Part shown: one piece after another, positions 7,348 to 13,858 of the stretch
Position numbering within the stretch: the first letter of the stretch is position 1
Layout of the letters: every line of letters starts with the position of its first letter
Source: Schleiferiaceae bacterium
GTDB lineage: Bacteria > Bacteroidota > Bacteroidia > Flavobacteriales > Schleiferiaceae
NCBI GenBank assembly: GCA_023260615.1
Contig: JALQUY010000017.1
Coordinates: 1 to 19,560, forward strand
DNA: 19,560 bases
Reading direction: 5' to 3'
Made by a program: the position numbers and the translations under genes
Notes under the pieces: generated by a model
Seen by the model: only the letters and a program-made list of their open reading frames with translations
The model's database searches: none
What the model was told of the DNA's origin: nothing

Positions 7348-7976
7348 GCGTTTTCGGGGAATAACACGTCCTCCATGAGGAAGAAGTAGACTTGGCGGCC
7401 CTTGTTAGGGTCGACTTTGGCTTGCATGACGCTTTCATCCAATTTTCCCTTGAGCGTAATAATGGCCCGGGGGCGCTGCTCGCGGTGGGACTTGTTGATA
7501 GCGGCCATACCGTCGGACAAACTGTTGACGACTTGGGAGACACGGGCAAACACCAAATGTATTCCGGGCAACTGGGCAAATTTGAGACCCTGCGTTTGTA
7601 AGTCGGATATCATAATACCACCGGTCTGAGCAATGGCGGCATGGCAGCTTGAGGCCATGGCCTGGGTGCTCTCCGTGCAGTCGGAAGTCACGGTCAAGCC
7701 CGCGGCTTCAAACCAGGGTGTCAGGGCCTTTTCGGGGACAAAGAAGGCGGATTGCTGGCATTCTGCTGCAGCTCCGCGGAGGTTCTGAACCACTTCTTCT
7801 TGGCTTCCACAGTACATGAAGTAGCCACCGCCGTCCGTAAACTTCTTGACAAAGGTTAAATCGACGGGATCGTCTTGCTGTGCAATGTATTTGCCCGTAC
7901 CCTCTTTAGACTCCGAAACGCTGTGTTCCGGGGCCCCACTGAGGATTGCCATAAATTTTCCGAAGAGACCGGCCAT
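7344..7976 (-). CDS. LUD-domain protein (LutC/YkgG-like)
   Basis: The 210-residue soluble protein fits the LUD family, named after the lactate-utilisation proteins LutB and LutC. Visible family features include the central stretch around CTESTQAMASSCHAAIAQTG, where AxxGT/SG-type residues lead into a Gly-Gly turn and an acidic residue, followed by LPGIHLVFARVSQVVNSLSD. It has no cysteine-rich iron-sulphur motif, so it is not LutB. Residues 1-60 carry no known motif. Known LutC acts in L-lactate oxidation, but this copy has no lutA or lutB beside it; instead it sits between ftsH and cdsA, an order I recall from other Bacteroidota. Its real role is therefore unknown and may relate to membrane or lipid metabolism. 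It starts 32 bases after the ftsH stop and overlaps cdsA by four bases. Confidence 0.82.
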   Translation of the reverse strand: MAGLFGKFMAILSGAPEHSVSESKEGTGKYIAQQDDPVDLTFVKKFTDGGGYFMYCGSQEEVVQNLRGAAAECQQSAFFVPEKALTPWFEAAGLTVTSDCTESTQAMASSCHAAIAQTGGIMISDLQTQGLKFAQLPGIHLVFARVSQVVNSLSDGMAAINKSHREQRPRAIITLKGKLDESVMQAKVDPNKGRQVYFFLMEDVLFPENA

Positions 7977-8008
7977 ACTGCTGAAATTCCCCGGAAAATT
8001 AGTGAATC

Positions 8009-10126
8009 TTACGCGTTTCCTTGGTCTTCCGTTGTATTCTCTTCGGTAGATTTTTCAACGCCCTCTGCAGCAGGAGCCTCGGAGGTGGCGCCAGCGGCTG
8101 GGGTGACTTCAGCTTCCTCCGTAGAGGGAGCTTCAGCAGCAGCCGTTTCGCGGTTTTTTTCTTCCAGTGCAGCTTGTACTTTTTCTTCTGCCGTGAGCCA
8201 TGGACGCTTGCCGAAGATGGTTTCCAAATTCTCTTTGAAGATCACCTCGTGCTTGAGCAATTCCTCCGCCAGGGCCGAAAGCTTGTCGCGGTTGTCGCGC
8301 AGAATCTGCTTGGCACGCTCGTATTGTCCTTCGATGATGGCCGAAATTTCTTCGTCTATCAGCTGGGCAGTTTTCTCGCTGTAGGGCTTGTCGAACTGGT
8401 ATTCGTTCTGGCCGCTTGAATCATAGTACGTGATGTTGCCGAGCTTCTCGTTGAGACCGTAAATCGTCACCATGGCGCGTGCTTGCTTGGTCACTTTTTC
8501 CAAATCACTCAAAGCGCCTGTCGTAATGCGGCCAAACATCACCTCCTCGGCGGCGCGGCCGCCCATGGTGGCGCACATTTCGTCGAGCATTTGGGCCGTT
8601 GAGTTGAGCTGGCGCTCTTCTGGCAAGTACCAGGCCGCGCCCAAGGAACGACCGCGAGGCACGATGGTCACCTTCACCAGCGGCGAAGCGTGCTCCAAGA
8701 GCCAGCTGACCGTGGCATGGCCTGCTTCGTGGTAGGCAATCACCTTCTTCTCTTCGGGCGTGATGATCTTGTTTTTCTTCTCCAAGCCGCCGACGATGCG
8801 GTCTACGGCATCCAAAAAGTCCTGCTTTTCCACCGCCTCTTTATTCTTTCGAGCGGCGACCAAGGCCGCCTCGTTGCAGACGTTGGCAATGTCAGCACCT
8901 GAGAAACCTGGGGTTTGGCGGGCCAAGAATTCGACATCGACGTCTTTGCCCAATTTGAGGGGCTTGAGGTGGACTTCGAAGATTTCTTTGCGCTCGTTGA
9001 ATTCAGGCAAGTCCACGTAAATGACGCGGTCAAAGCGGCCGGCACGCATGAGCGCGCGGTCCAAAATGTCAGCGCGGTTGGTGGCCGCCATGACGATAAC
9101 GTGCTCGTTGGTGCCAAATCCGTCCATCTCCGTCAGGAGCTGGTTCAGCGTGTTTTCGCGCTCGTCGTTGCCGCCGCTAAAGGCATTCTTGCCGCGGGCG
9201 CGGCCGATGGCGTCGATCTCGTCGATGAAGATGATGGCGGGCGATTTTTCTTTGGCTTGTTTGAAGAGGTCGCGCACGCGGCTGGCGCCCACGCCAACAA
9301 ACATCTCCACGAAGTCGGAACCGCTCAGCGAGAAGAAGGGAACCTTGGCTTCGCCAGCTACCGCTTTGGCGAGCAGGGTCTTACCCGTTCCAGGAGGGCC
9401 GCTAAGGAGCACCCCTTTGGGAATTTTACCGCCCAGGTTGGTGTACTTCTTGGGGTTCTTCAGGAAGTCGACTACTTCGAGGACCTCGTCCTTGGCGCCT
9501 TCCATGCCCGCGACGTTCTTGAAGGTCACACGCACTTCGGAGTCTGCGTCAAACACTTGTGCACGGGACTTGCCGATGTTGAAGATTTGACCGCCAGGAC
9601 CGCCGGCACCGCCGCCGCCCATTCGGCGCATCATGAAGAACCAGAAAACAGCAATCAGCGCGAAGGGAAGAATCCACGAAAGGATTTCTGTCCAGTAGTT
9701 GGGCTCGTCCTTGTACTCCACATTGATGGCGCCTTTGGCCTCCAGCCATGCGGGGTGCTGGGTGTAGAAGCGCTCCAAGTTTTGGTCAAAAATGTCCGCG
9801 GGCATCTCAAAGTGGAAATGCGGGCCGGGATTGGCGGCGTCGTTGAAGCCTGAAGTGGCCAAGTCCTTGTAGTCCTCTTTGGCTGCCAATGTATCTGGCT
9901 GGATGTAGACGTAGACTTCTTTTTTGTTGACCACCTTGACCTTTTCCACGTGGCCCTTGAGGAGCTTGGCGGCGAGGTCGTTAAAATTGGAGTCGCGGGC
10001 GGCAGCGCTGTAATTGGAAGATGCAAACTGCAGACCCAGCAGGCCGACGAAGACGGCAATGTAAATCCAGCTCAAGTTGAACTTGGGCGTGGGGTTTTTC
10101 TTTTTGGACGATTTTTCTTGGCTCAT
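8009..10126 (-). CDS. ftsH: ATP-dependent zinc metalloprotease FtsH
   Basis: FtsH is a membrane-anchored hexameric AAA+ protease that removes misassembled membrane proteins and, in E. coli, controls LpxC. The 705-residue protein has one transmembrane helix at about residues 19-36, a periplasmic domain to about 145, a second helix at about 147-165, and a glycine-rich linker at 170-179. Walker A GPPGTGKT is at 243-250, Walker B IIFIDE at 298-303, and the second region of homology with two arginines lies at 351-367. The zinc site HEAGH is at 466-470 with a likely third ligand, Asp541, in TTGALSDLEKVT. SLGAAWYLPEERQL is typical of Bacteroidota. The last 50 or so residues form a low-complexity Ala/Glu/Thr tail absent from the E. 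coli enzyme. It starts 11 bases after rsfS. Confidence 0.98.
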   Translation of the reverse strand: MSQEKSSKKKNPTPKFNLSWIYIAVFVGLLGLQFASSNYSAAARDSNFNDLAAKLLKGHVEKVKVVNKKEVYVYIQPDTLAAKEDYKDLATSGFNDAANPGPHFHFEMPADIFDQNLERFYTQHPAWLEAKGAINVEYKDEPNYWTEILSWILPFALIAVFWFFMMRRMGGGGAGGPGGQIFNIGKSRAQVFDADSEVRVTFKNVAGMEGAKDEVLEVVDFLKNPKKYTNLGGKIPKGVLLSGPPGTGKTLLAKAVAGEAKVPFFSLSGSDFVEMFVGVGASRVRDLFKQAKEKSPAIIFIDEIDAIGRARGKNAFSGGNDERENTLNQLLTEMDGFGTNEHVIVMAATNRADILDRALMRAGRFDRVIYVDLPEFNERKEIFEVHLKPLKLGKDVDVEFLARQTPGFSGADIANVCNEAALVAARKNKEAVEKQDFLDAVDRIVGGLEKKNKIITPEEKKVIAYHEAGHATVSWLLEHASPLVKVTIVPRGRSLGAAWYLPEERQLNSTAQMLDEMCATMGGRAAEEVMFGRITTGALSDLEKVTKQARAMVTIYGLNEKLGNITYYDSSGQNEYQFDKPYSEKTAQLIDEEISAIIEGQYERAKQILRDNRDKLSALAEELLKHEVIFKENLETIFGKRPWLTAEEKVQAALEEKNRETAAAEAPSTEEAEVTPAAGATSEAPAAEGVEKSTEENTTEDQGNA

Positions 10127-10137
10127 GTACGATCGGT

Positions 10138-10494
10138 TCAGCTAGGAATAGCAGTGTAGGTGGCGTCTCCCCACAACCCTTCAATGTCGTAGAAGGTTCG
10201 GGCTTCGCGCTGAAAAATGTGAACCACCACGTGCACATAGTCCATCAAAATCCACTCGGACTCTTGGCTGCCTTCGATGTGCCAGGGACGTTCGTCGCAT
10301 TGCTCCCGCAAGCGCTTTTCCACGGAACCCGAGAGGGCAGAGACTTGGGTGGAGGATTGCGCTTCGGTGATGACGAAGTAGTCACATACCGCGTTGTCCA
10401 GATGGCGAAGGTCCAAGACGACAGTGTTTTCACCTTTTACATCAGAGATGCCTTCAAGCGCTTCGAGGACAATGGGGGGGAAAGAGTTTTTCAT
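10138..10494 (-). CDS. rsfS: Ribosome silencing factor RsfS
   Basis: RsfS (formerly YbeB, Iojap family) binds L14 on the large subunit and blocks joining with the small subunit, lowering translation under starvation. The 118-residue protein contains the family core: VLDLRHLDNAVCDYFVITEA (about residues 27-46), SSTQVSALSGSVEKRL, and HIEGSQESEWILMDYVHVVV, followed by HIFQREARTFYDIEGLWGDA. Length is normal. It leads the minus-strand operon into ftsH with an 11-base gap. A likely promoter lies at 10516-10543. The divergent neighbour is birA. The pairing of rsfS and ftsH with birA upstream is familiar in Bacteroidota. No unusual residues were noticed in the core. Confidence 0.95.
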   Translation of the reverse strand: MKNSFPPIVLEALEGISDVKGENTVVLDLRHLDNAVCDYFVITEAQSSTQVSALSGSVEKRLREQCDERPWHIEGSQESEWILMDYVHVVVHIFQREARTFYDIEGLWGDATYTAIPS

Positions 10495-10515
10495 TCAGAG
10501 TAGGCCAATAGCCTG

Positions 10516-10543
10516 TAAAAATAGGTGGGATAAACTGCAACAA
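10516..10543 (-). promoter_or_regulatory. Possible promoter of the rsfS-ftsH-psd operon
   Basis: Read on the minus strand, TTG (10543-10541) is followed after 17 bases by TATTTTTA (10523-10516), which differs from the Bacteroidota -7 box TAnnTTTG only at the last base. Transcription would begin near 10510, leaving a leader of about 15 bases before the rsfS ATG at 10494. One mismatch keeps this tentative. Confidence 0.35.
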
Positions 10544-10554
10544 GGGTGCCATGG

Positions 10555-10587
10555 TCAAAGTCTGCGATCTTTGTCGCAGGCTTTTTT
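10555..10587 (+). terminator. Orphan intrinsic terminator between rsfS and birA
   Basis: GTCTGCGA, loop TCTTTG, TCGCAGGC form an eight-base-pair stem (one G-T pair) directly followed by TTTTTT ending at 10587. The shape is that of a plus-strand Rho-independent terminator. No plus-strand gene ends before it: the sequence upstream is the start of the divergent rsfS gene, so what it terminates is unclear. The birA box lies 15 bases further downstream. Confidence 0.55.
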
Positions 10588-10601
10588 GAAGCCCTGCTCG
10601 C

Positions 10602-10609
10602 TAATTTTG
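10602..10609 (+). promoter_or_regulatory. -7 promoter box of birA, six bases before the start codon
   Basis: TAATTTTG matches TAnnTTTG fully and ends six bases before the birA ATG at 10616. No TTG sits at the usual distance upstream (nearest are 13 and 28 bases away). Transcription should start at or just before the ATG, giving a nearly leaderless message. Its position also supports the 10616 start over upstream in-frame codons. Confidence 0.55.
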
Positions 10610-10615
10610 CGTCAA

Positions 10616-11323
10616 ATGTACATCAATCGCTTGCATTTCAATGAGATAGACTCCACGCATGCCTTTGCGATGGGTCGCCTATCTGACTGTTCGGAAAGCG
10701 AATGGACTGCCATTTCGGCAGATACCCAAACCGCAGGCAAGGGCCAAGGGCAAAAATCCTGGCAGGACATGCCGGGTCAGGCCCTTTTAATGACGCTCGT
10801 GAGCCCACGCTGGTCTCTCGAGGCGAGTGCTGTTTTCCCTCGTCACTTGGCGGCGGCTGTAGCAGCATTGAGAACCCTTCAGCCCCTGTCCAATGACCGG
10901 CTACAGCTGAAGTGGCCCAACGACCTATACCGTGGCACCAAGAAACTAGGCGGCATACTCACTGAAGCGCAATGGTCTGGCGAAAATTGCAAGCGGGTGG
11001 TATTTAGCATCGGTGTGAATGCCTTGGAAGCCCCCGCGGGATTTGCCGCCTTGGATGGCCCTTTGGACCTTACAGCGCTGCGCAACACATTGGCAGAGGC
11101 CTTGGCATTCTCATGGATGGAGCCGTCTTTGGACGCTCATCAGGCCTTCGTGCAGCATTGGATGCATAGCGGTCTCGGCCGATGGGCGGATGAGGACGGG
11201 GTGGATTTCCTGGCTCAGGCGGTGGGTATCGACGATTTTGGCCGAATTGGCCTGATCCGAAAAGACTCCGAAGCGGTTTGCTGGTACCTGCACGGGCAGG
11301 TTAAATGGCTAGGAAGCGATTAA
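10616..11323 (+). CDS. birA: Biotin-[acetyl-CoA-carboxylase] ligase, monofunctional
   Basis: BirA activates biotin with ATP to biotinyl-AMP and transfers it to the lysine of biotin carboxyl carrier protein, enabling fatty acid synthesis. The 235-residue protein starts directly with the catalytic domain and has no N-terminal helix-turn-helix, so it should not act as the biotin repressor. Visible motifs are the glycine-rich loop GKGQGQKSW at residues 41-49 (usual form GRGRxGRxW), KWPNDL at 99-104 and KKLGGIL at 109-115 with the catalytic lysine. A small C-terminal domain of about 45 residues follows. The frame is open upstream to about 10394, but that region is antisense to rsfS and contains the terminator and promoter box, so the start at MYINRL is chosen. 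It overlaps the convergent pyrE stop by four bases. Confidence 0.92.
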   Translation: MYINRLHFNEIDSTHAFAMGRLSDCSESEWTAISADTQTAGKGQGQKSWQDMPGQALLMTLVSPRWSLEASAVFPRHLAAAVAALRTLQPLSNDRLQLKWPNDLYRGTKKLGGILTEAQWSGENCKRVVFSIGVNALEAPAGFAALDGPLDLTALRNTLAEALAFSWMEPSLDAHQAFVQHWMHSGLGRWADEDGVDFLAQAVGIDDFGRIGLIRKDSEAVCWYLHGQVKWLGSD

Positions 11324-11961
11324 TGACCCCAGTTCTTTGGATCTTGACGCCAGAGCGCCAGGGTTTCCGCCTCTTCTTTGTTTAGGGTATTTCGCTGTTC
11401 TGCCACTAGGAGCAAATGCGCGTAATCGCTCAACGTGAAGAGCTTGCATTCCTTTTCCGCAAAGGCATTCTGGGCATCCTCAAATCCATAGGTGAAAATG
11501 GCGCCCATGCCGAGCACATTCGCTCCAGCCTCGCGGAGCGCATCTACGGCTTGTAGGGAACTCATGCCGGTAGAGACCAAATCTTCAATCACAACGACGC
11601 GTGCGCCTTTCTCCAGGTGGCCTTCGATGAGGTTTTGGCGGCCATGGCCTTTGGCGGCCGAACGCACGTACACCATGGGTAGGTTGAGCTCTTGGGCCAC
11701 CAAAGCGGCTAGGGCAATGGCGCCGGTCGCAACGCCAGCAATCACCTCAACGGCAGGGTGCTGCTCCTTGATTTGAGCGGCCATCTGCTCGCGTAAAAAG
11801 GTCCGAACCGTGGGGTGGGACAAGGTTACGCGGTTGTCGCAGTAGATGGGGGATTTGATTCCGGAGGCCCAGGTAAAGGGGGATTGGGGACGGAGCTCGA
11901 TAGCCTTAATTTGCAAAAGCAATTCGGCCAAACGCTTGGCGATTTCTGGATTGGTAACCAT
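11320..11961 (-). CDS. pyrE: Orotate phosphoribosyltransferase
   Basis: PyrE joins orotate to PRPP, giving orotidine 5'-phosphate in pyrimidine synthesis. The 213-residue protein has the substrate segment FTWASGIKSPIYCDNR (about residues 29-44), the flexible catalytic loop VRSAAKGHGRQNLIEG (99-114) and the PRPP-binding motif VVIEDLVSTGMSS (123-135). Length fits the family. The same frame is open another 273 bases upstream, but that extension would run across the divergent Nudix gene and shows no family similarity; the ATG at 11961 begins the usual MVTNPEIAKRLAELLLQI helix and lies four bases after a TAnnTTTG box. The stop overlaps the birA stop by four bases. No attenuator or UMP-responsive structure was seen. 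Confidence 0.95.
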   Translation of the reverse strand: MVTNPEIAKRLAELLLQIKAIELRPQSPFTWASGIKSPIYCDNRVTLSHPTVRTFLREQMAAQIKEQHPAVEVIAGVATGAIALAALVAQELNLPMVYVRSAAKGHGRQNLIEGHLEKGARVVVIEDLVSTGMSSLQAVDALREAGANVLGMGAIFTYGFEDAQNAFAEKECKLFTLSDYAHLLLVAEQRNTLNKEEAETLALWRQDPKNWGH

Positions 11962-11965
11962 AGCG

Positions 11966-11973
11966 CAAAAGTA
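11966..11973 (-). promoter_or_regulatory. -7 promoter box of pyrE, four bases before the start codon
   Basis: On the minus strand TACTTTTG matches TAnnTTTG exactly, and only CGCT separates it from the pyrE ATG. The predicted transcript begins at or near the ATG. The whole gap to the divergent Nudix start is 16 bases, so the upstream promoter sequence of pyrE lies in the Nudix coding region. No -33 TTG was found at standard spacing. Confidence 0.55.
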
Positions 11974-11977
11974 CAGC

Positions 11978-12379
11978 ATGAAAGCACTGACAGCCGCAGG
12001 CGGATGGGTCAAAAATGGCCGAGGGGAGATTTTATGGATATACCGCCTGGGCCACTGGGACTTACCGAAAGGAAAACTGGAATCTGGCGAAAACATGGAG
12101 GAATGCGCTTTGCGCGAGGTGGAGGAAGAATGCGGTTTAGGTGGCTTGAAACTCGGACGCAAATTGACCGAAACGGTGCATGAATACGAACAAAACGGAG
12201 AGCGCTTTGTGAAAACCACCCATTGGTACGCCATGGAGGTGGAGGGTGCTCCAGAAGTGAGTCCTCAAACGGAAGAAGGCATTGAATGGGTGCGCTGGGT
12301 GGCTGAGCCGGAATGGAGAACGGCCCTAGCGGGCAGTTACGCCACGATTCAGGAAGTCGCCGCAGCGGCTACACTTTGA
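11978..12379 (+). CDS. Nudix hydrolase
   Basis: Nudix enzymes hydrolyse nucleoside diphosphates linked to another group. The 133-residue protein carries a complete Nudix box at residues 32-54 (G32, E38, R46-E47, E50-E51, G53), preceded by HWDLPKGKLESGE. The substrate cannot be told from the sequence. The start at MKALTAAGGWVKN was chosen because upstream codons in this frame are antisense to the conserved N-terminus of pyrE. From memory, related Bacteroidota proteins near pyrE carry about 60 more N-terminal residues, so this one looks like the bare catalytic domain. It is divergent from pyrE with a 16-base gap, and its end overlaps the convergent coaD end by 11 bases. No clear promoter box was found for it. 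Confidence 0.88.
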   Translation: MKALTAAGGWVKNGRGEILWIYRLGHWDLPKGKLESGENMEECALREVEEECGLGGLKLGRKLTETVHEYEQNGERFVKTTHWYAMEVEGAPEVSPQTEEGIEWVRWVAEPEWRTALAGSYATIQEVAAAATL

Positions 12380-12827
12380 CCGCAGCCGGCACAAAGCGGC
12401 TGTAATCCCCCTTGTTTTTGATGACGTCGCGCACGATGCTTGACGAGATAAACGCCCAGCGCGCGCTGGTAAGGAGGAAGACGGTTTCGAGTTCGGGCTT
12501 CATCTCGCGGTTGGCCTGGGCGATAGCTTTTTCAAATTCAAAGTCTGCCGGGTTGCGCAAGCCGCGCAGTAAAAAATGGGCGCCTTGTTCGATGGCAAAG
12601 TCCACCGTGAGGCCGCTGTAGGAGACCACCTTGACTTTGGGCTCATGCGCAAAGGTTTCGCGCATCCAAGCCATGCGTTGCTCCAGCGGGAAGAGGTAGC
12701 GCTTTTCGGAATTCTCACCAACGGCCAAAATGATTTCGTCGAAGAGCGGCAAGGCGCGCTCCACGATATTGACGTGGCCTAGGGTGATGGGATCAAAAGA
12801 TCCCGGGAAAAGGGCGATTCTGGGCAT
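12369..12827 (-). CDS. coaD: Phosphopantetheine adenylyltransferase
   Basis: CoaD transfers AMP from ATP to 4'-phosphopantetheine, the penultimate step of coenzyme A synthesis. The 152-residue protein has the nucleotidyltransferase motif GSFDPITLGH at residues 9-18 (TxGH form), RGLRNPADFEFE at 88-99 and ISSSIVR at 127-133, with normal length for the family. The segment just before the last motif reads TSARWAF where TSPxYxF is more usual. Its start lies within the end of ddl: the two genes overlap by 35 bases in different frames, so coaD is probably translated from the ddl message. Its stop overlaps the convergent Nudix gene by 11 bases. A six-base stem (CAGCCG, CGGCTG) at about 12383-12402 in its 3' coding end has no adjacent T tract. 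Confidence 0.97.
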   Translation of the reverse strand: MPRIALFPGSFDPITLGHVNIVERALPLFDEIILAVGENSEKRYLFPLEQRMAWMRETFAHEPKVKVVSYSGLTVDFAIEQGAHFLLRGLRNPADFEFEKAIAQANREMKPELETVFLLTSARWAFISSSIVRDVIKNKGDYSRFVPAAVKV

Positions 12828-13809
12828 CTTTAAGCGCTTGTTCGGCCAGTAAGGTAGTGAATTCTAGGAGGGAGGTGCCTCGGGCGGCGAGTTGCTTGGG
12901 CACAATGCTTTCTGCGCTCATGCCGGGCACGGTGTTGATTTCAATCAAGACAGGGGCGCCACCATCGCCGGGCAGAATGAAGTCGGCGCGGCAAAACCCG
13001 CGGAGGCCCAAACCGTCGTAGACGCGGCGCGTGAAGTCCTCAATCTGGGAGGCTGCCGTTGCGGGGATGCGCGCTGGGGTGATTTCTTCGGACAGCCCTT
13101 CGTACTTCGCCGCGAAGTCAAAGAATGCTTTCTTAGGGACGATTTCCGTGATGCCCAGGGTCTGCGTTTGGCCCTGAAGACGTGCGACGCCACAGCCCAC
13201 CTCGATGCCTTTCACACCTTGTTCAATGACGATGGCATCGTCTTCGGCGGCGGCGGCCGTCAGGGCATCGGGCAGCTCAGAGAGGGATTCAATGCGCGTC
13301 ACGCCATAGCTTGAGCCGCTTCGGCAGGGCTTCACAAAAAGCGGAAACTGCAGCACTTCCAGCGCTTCGTGCAGGCTTTCAGGCGCTACTCCAGCATGGG
13401 TCCAAACGGCCGGAGAAACGGGCACGCCCAAGCGGCTGATCACGCCGTTGGTCCAGGCCTTGTGAAAGGTGAGGGCAGAGGCGGCCGGTGAACAGGAGGT
13501 GTAGGGAATGCCCAGGGCTTCCCACTGAATGGCGAGCGTGCCATCTTCGCCGGGGTGACCGTGGATGAGGTTGAAGATGAGTTCGACCGGTTGGATGCTG
13601 CCTTCGTGGAGGATGGCCATTCGGGCCGGATCAAAACCCACCGGCTGATCGTTCCCATCGACAGCCTCCCAGCCAGACTTGGACAAGGTGAGCCCAAAAA
13701 CGTCGTACTTCGAGCGGTCTAGGGCCTCAAAAACGGTCCGACCACTCTTCACGGAAATCCCATGTTCGCTGGAATATCCGCCCATAACCACTGCAACTCG
13801 TAGCGCCAT
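12793..13809 (-). CDS. ddl: D-alanine-D-alanine ligase
   Basis: Ddl makes the D-Ala-D-Ala dipeptide for peptidoglycan precursors in the cytoplasm. The 338-residue ATP-grasp enzyme starts MALRVAVVMGGYSSEHGISV (the GGxSxE glycine-rich motif). It has NLIHGHPGEDG at 80-90, the ATP-binding loop VKPCRSGSSYGVT at 159-171, GFCRADF at 271-277, and the metal/ligand block LIEINTVPGMS at 288-298. The last residues (about 327-338) are encoded within the coaD overlap. The ATG is four bases after a TAnnTTTG box, and the divergent PASTA gene begins 49 bases away. The ddl-PASTA neighbourhood connects precursor synthesis and a possible peptidoglycan-binding protein. I cannot tell from motifs whether it accepts D-lactate. 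Confidence 0.97.
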   Translation of the reverse strand: MALRVAVVMGGYSSEHGISVKSGRTVFEALDRSKYDVFGLTLSKSGWEAVDGNDQPVGFDPARMAILHEGSIQPVELIFNLIHGHPGEDGTLAIQWEALGIPYTSCSPAASALTFHKAWTNGVISRLGVPVSPAVWTHAGVAPESLHEALEVLQFPLFVKPCRSGSSYGVTRIESLSELPDALTAAAAEDDAIVIEQGVKGIEVGCGVARLQGQTQTLGITEIVPKKAFFDFAAKYEGLSEEITPARIPATAASQIEDFTRRVYDGLGLRGFCRADFILPGDGGAPVLIEINTVPGMSAESIVPKQLAARGTSLLEFTTLLAEQALKDAQNRPFPGIF

Positions 13810-13813
13810 AGGT

Positions 13814-13821
13814 CAAAGATA
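13814..13821 (-). promoter_or_regulatory. -7 promoter box of ddl, four bases before the start codon
   Basis: TATCTTTG on the minus strand matches TAnnTTTG exactly and is separated from the ddl ATG (13809) by ACCT. A TTG at 13834-13832 is only ten bases upstream of the box, too close for a standard -33 element. The predicted message has no leader or almost none. Confidence 0.55.
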
Positions 13822-13844
13822 GCGGGTGGCTCAAACCATATGGC

Positions 13845-13852
13845 TATTTTTG
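13845..13852 (+). promoter_or_regulatory. -7 promoter box of the PASTA-rluD operon, six bases before the start
   Basis: TATTTTTG matches TAnnTTTG exactly; six bases (TAGGCG) separate it from the ATG at 13859. No TTG is found at normal -33 spacing. It lies 23 bases from the opposing ddl box, so RNA polymerases on the two promoters would exclude each other. Confidence 0.5.
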
Positions 13853-13858
13853 TAGGCG

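Noticed and set aside
8915..9853. 312-residue open frame antisense to ftsH
   Set aside because: It mirrors the conserved ATPase region of ftsH, has no recognisable family features and is explained by the high G+C content and biased codon use.
10394..10615. N-terminal extension of birA as a possible DNA-binding domain
   Set aside because: The sequence is antisense to rsfS, passes through a terminator hairpin and does not look like a winged helix.
11962..12234. N-terminal extension of pyrE
   Set aside because: It crosses the promoter box and the Nudix gene, contains no OPRTase features and would make the protein 91 residues too long.
12456..12469. Perfect 14-base palindrome CCAGCGCGCGCTGG
   Set aside because: It lies inside coaD codons for Thr-Ser-Ala-Arg-Trp, is a single copy and can be explained by G+C-rich codon choice.
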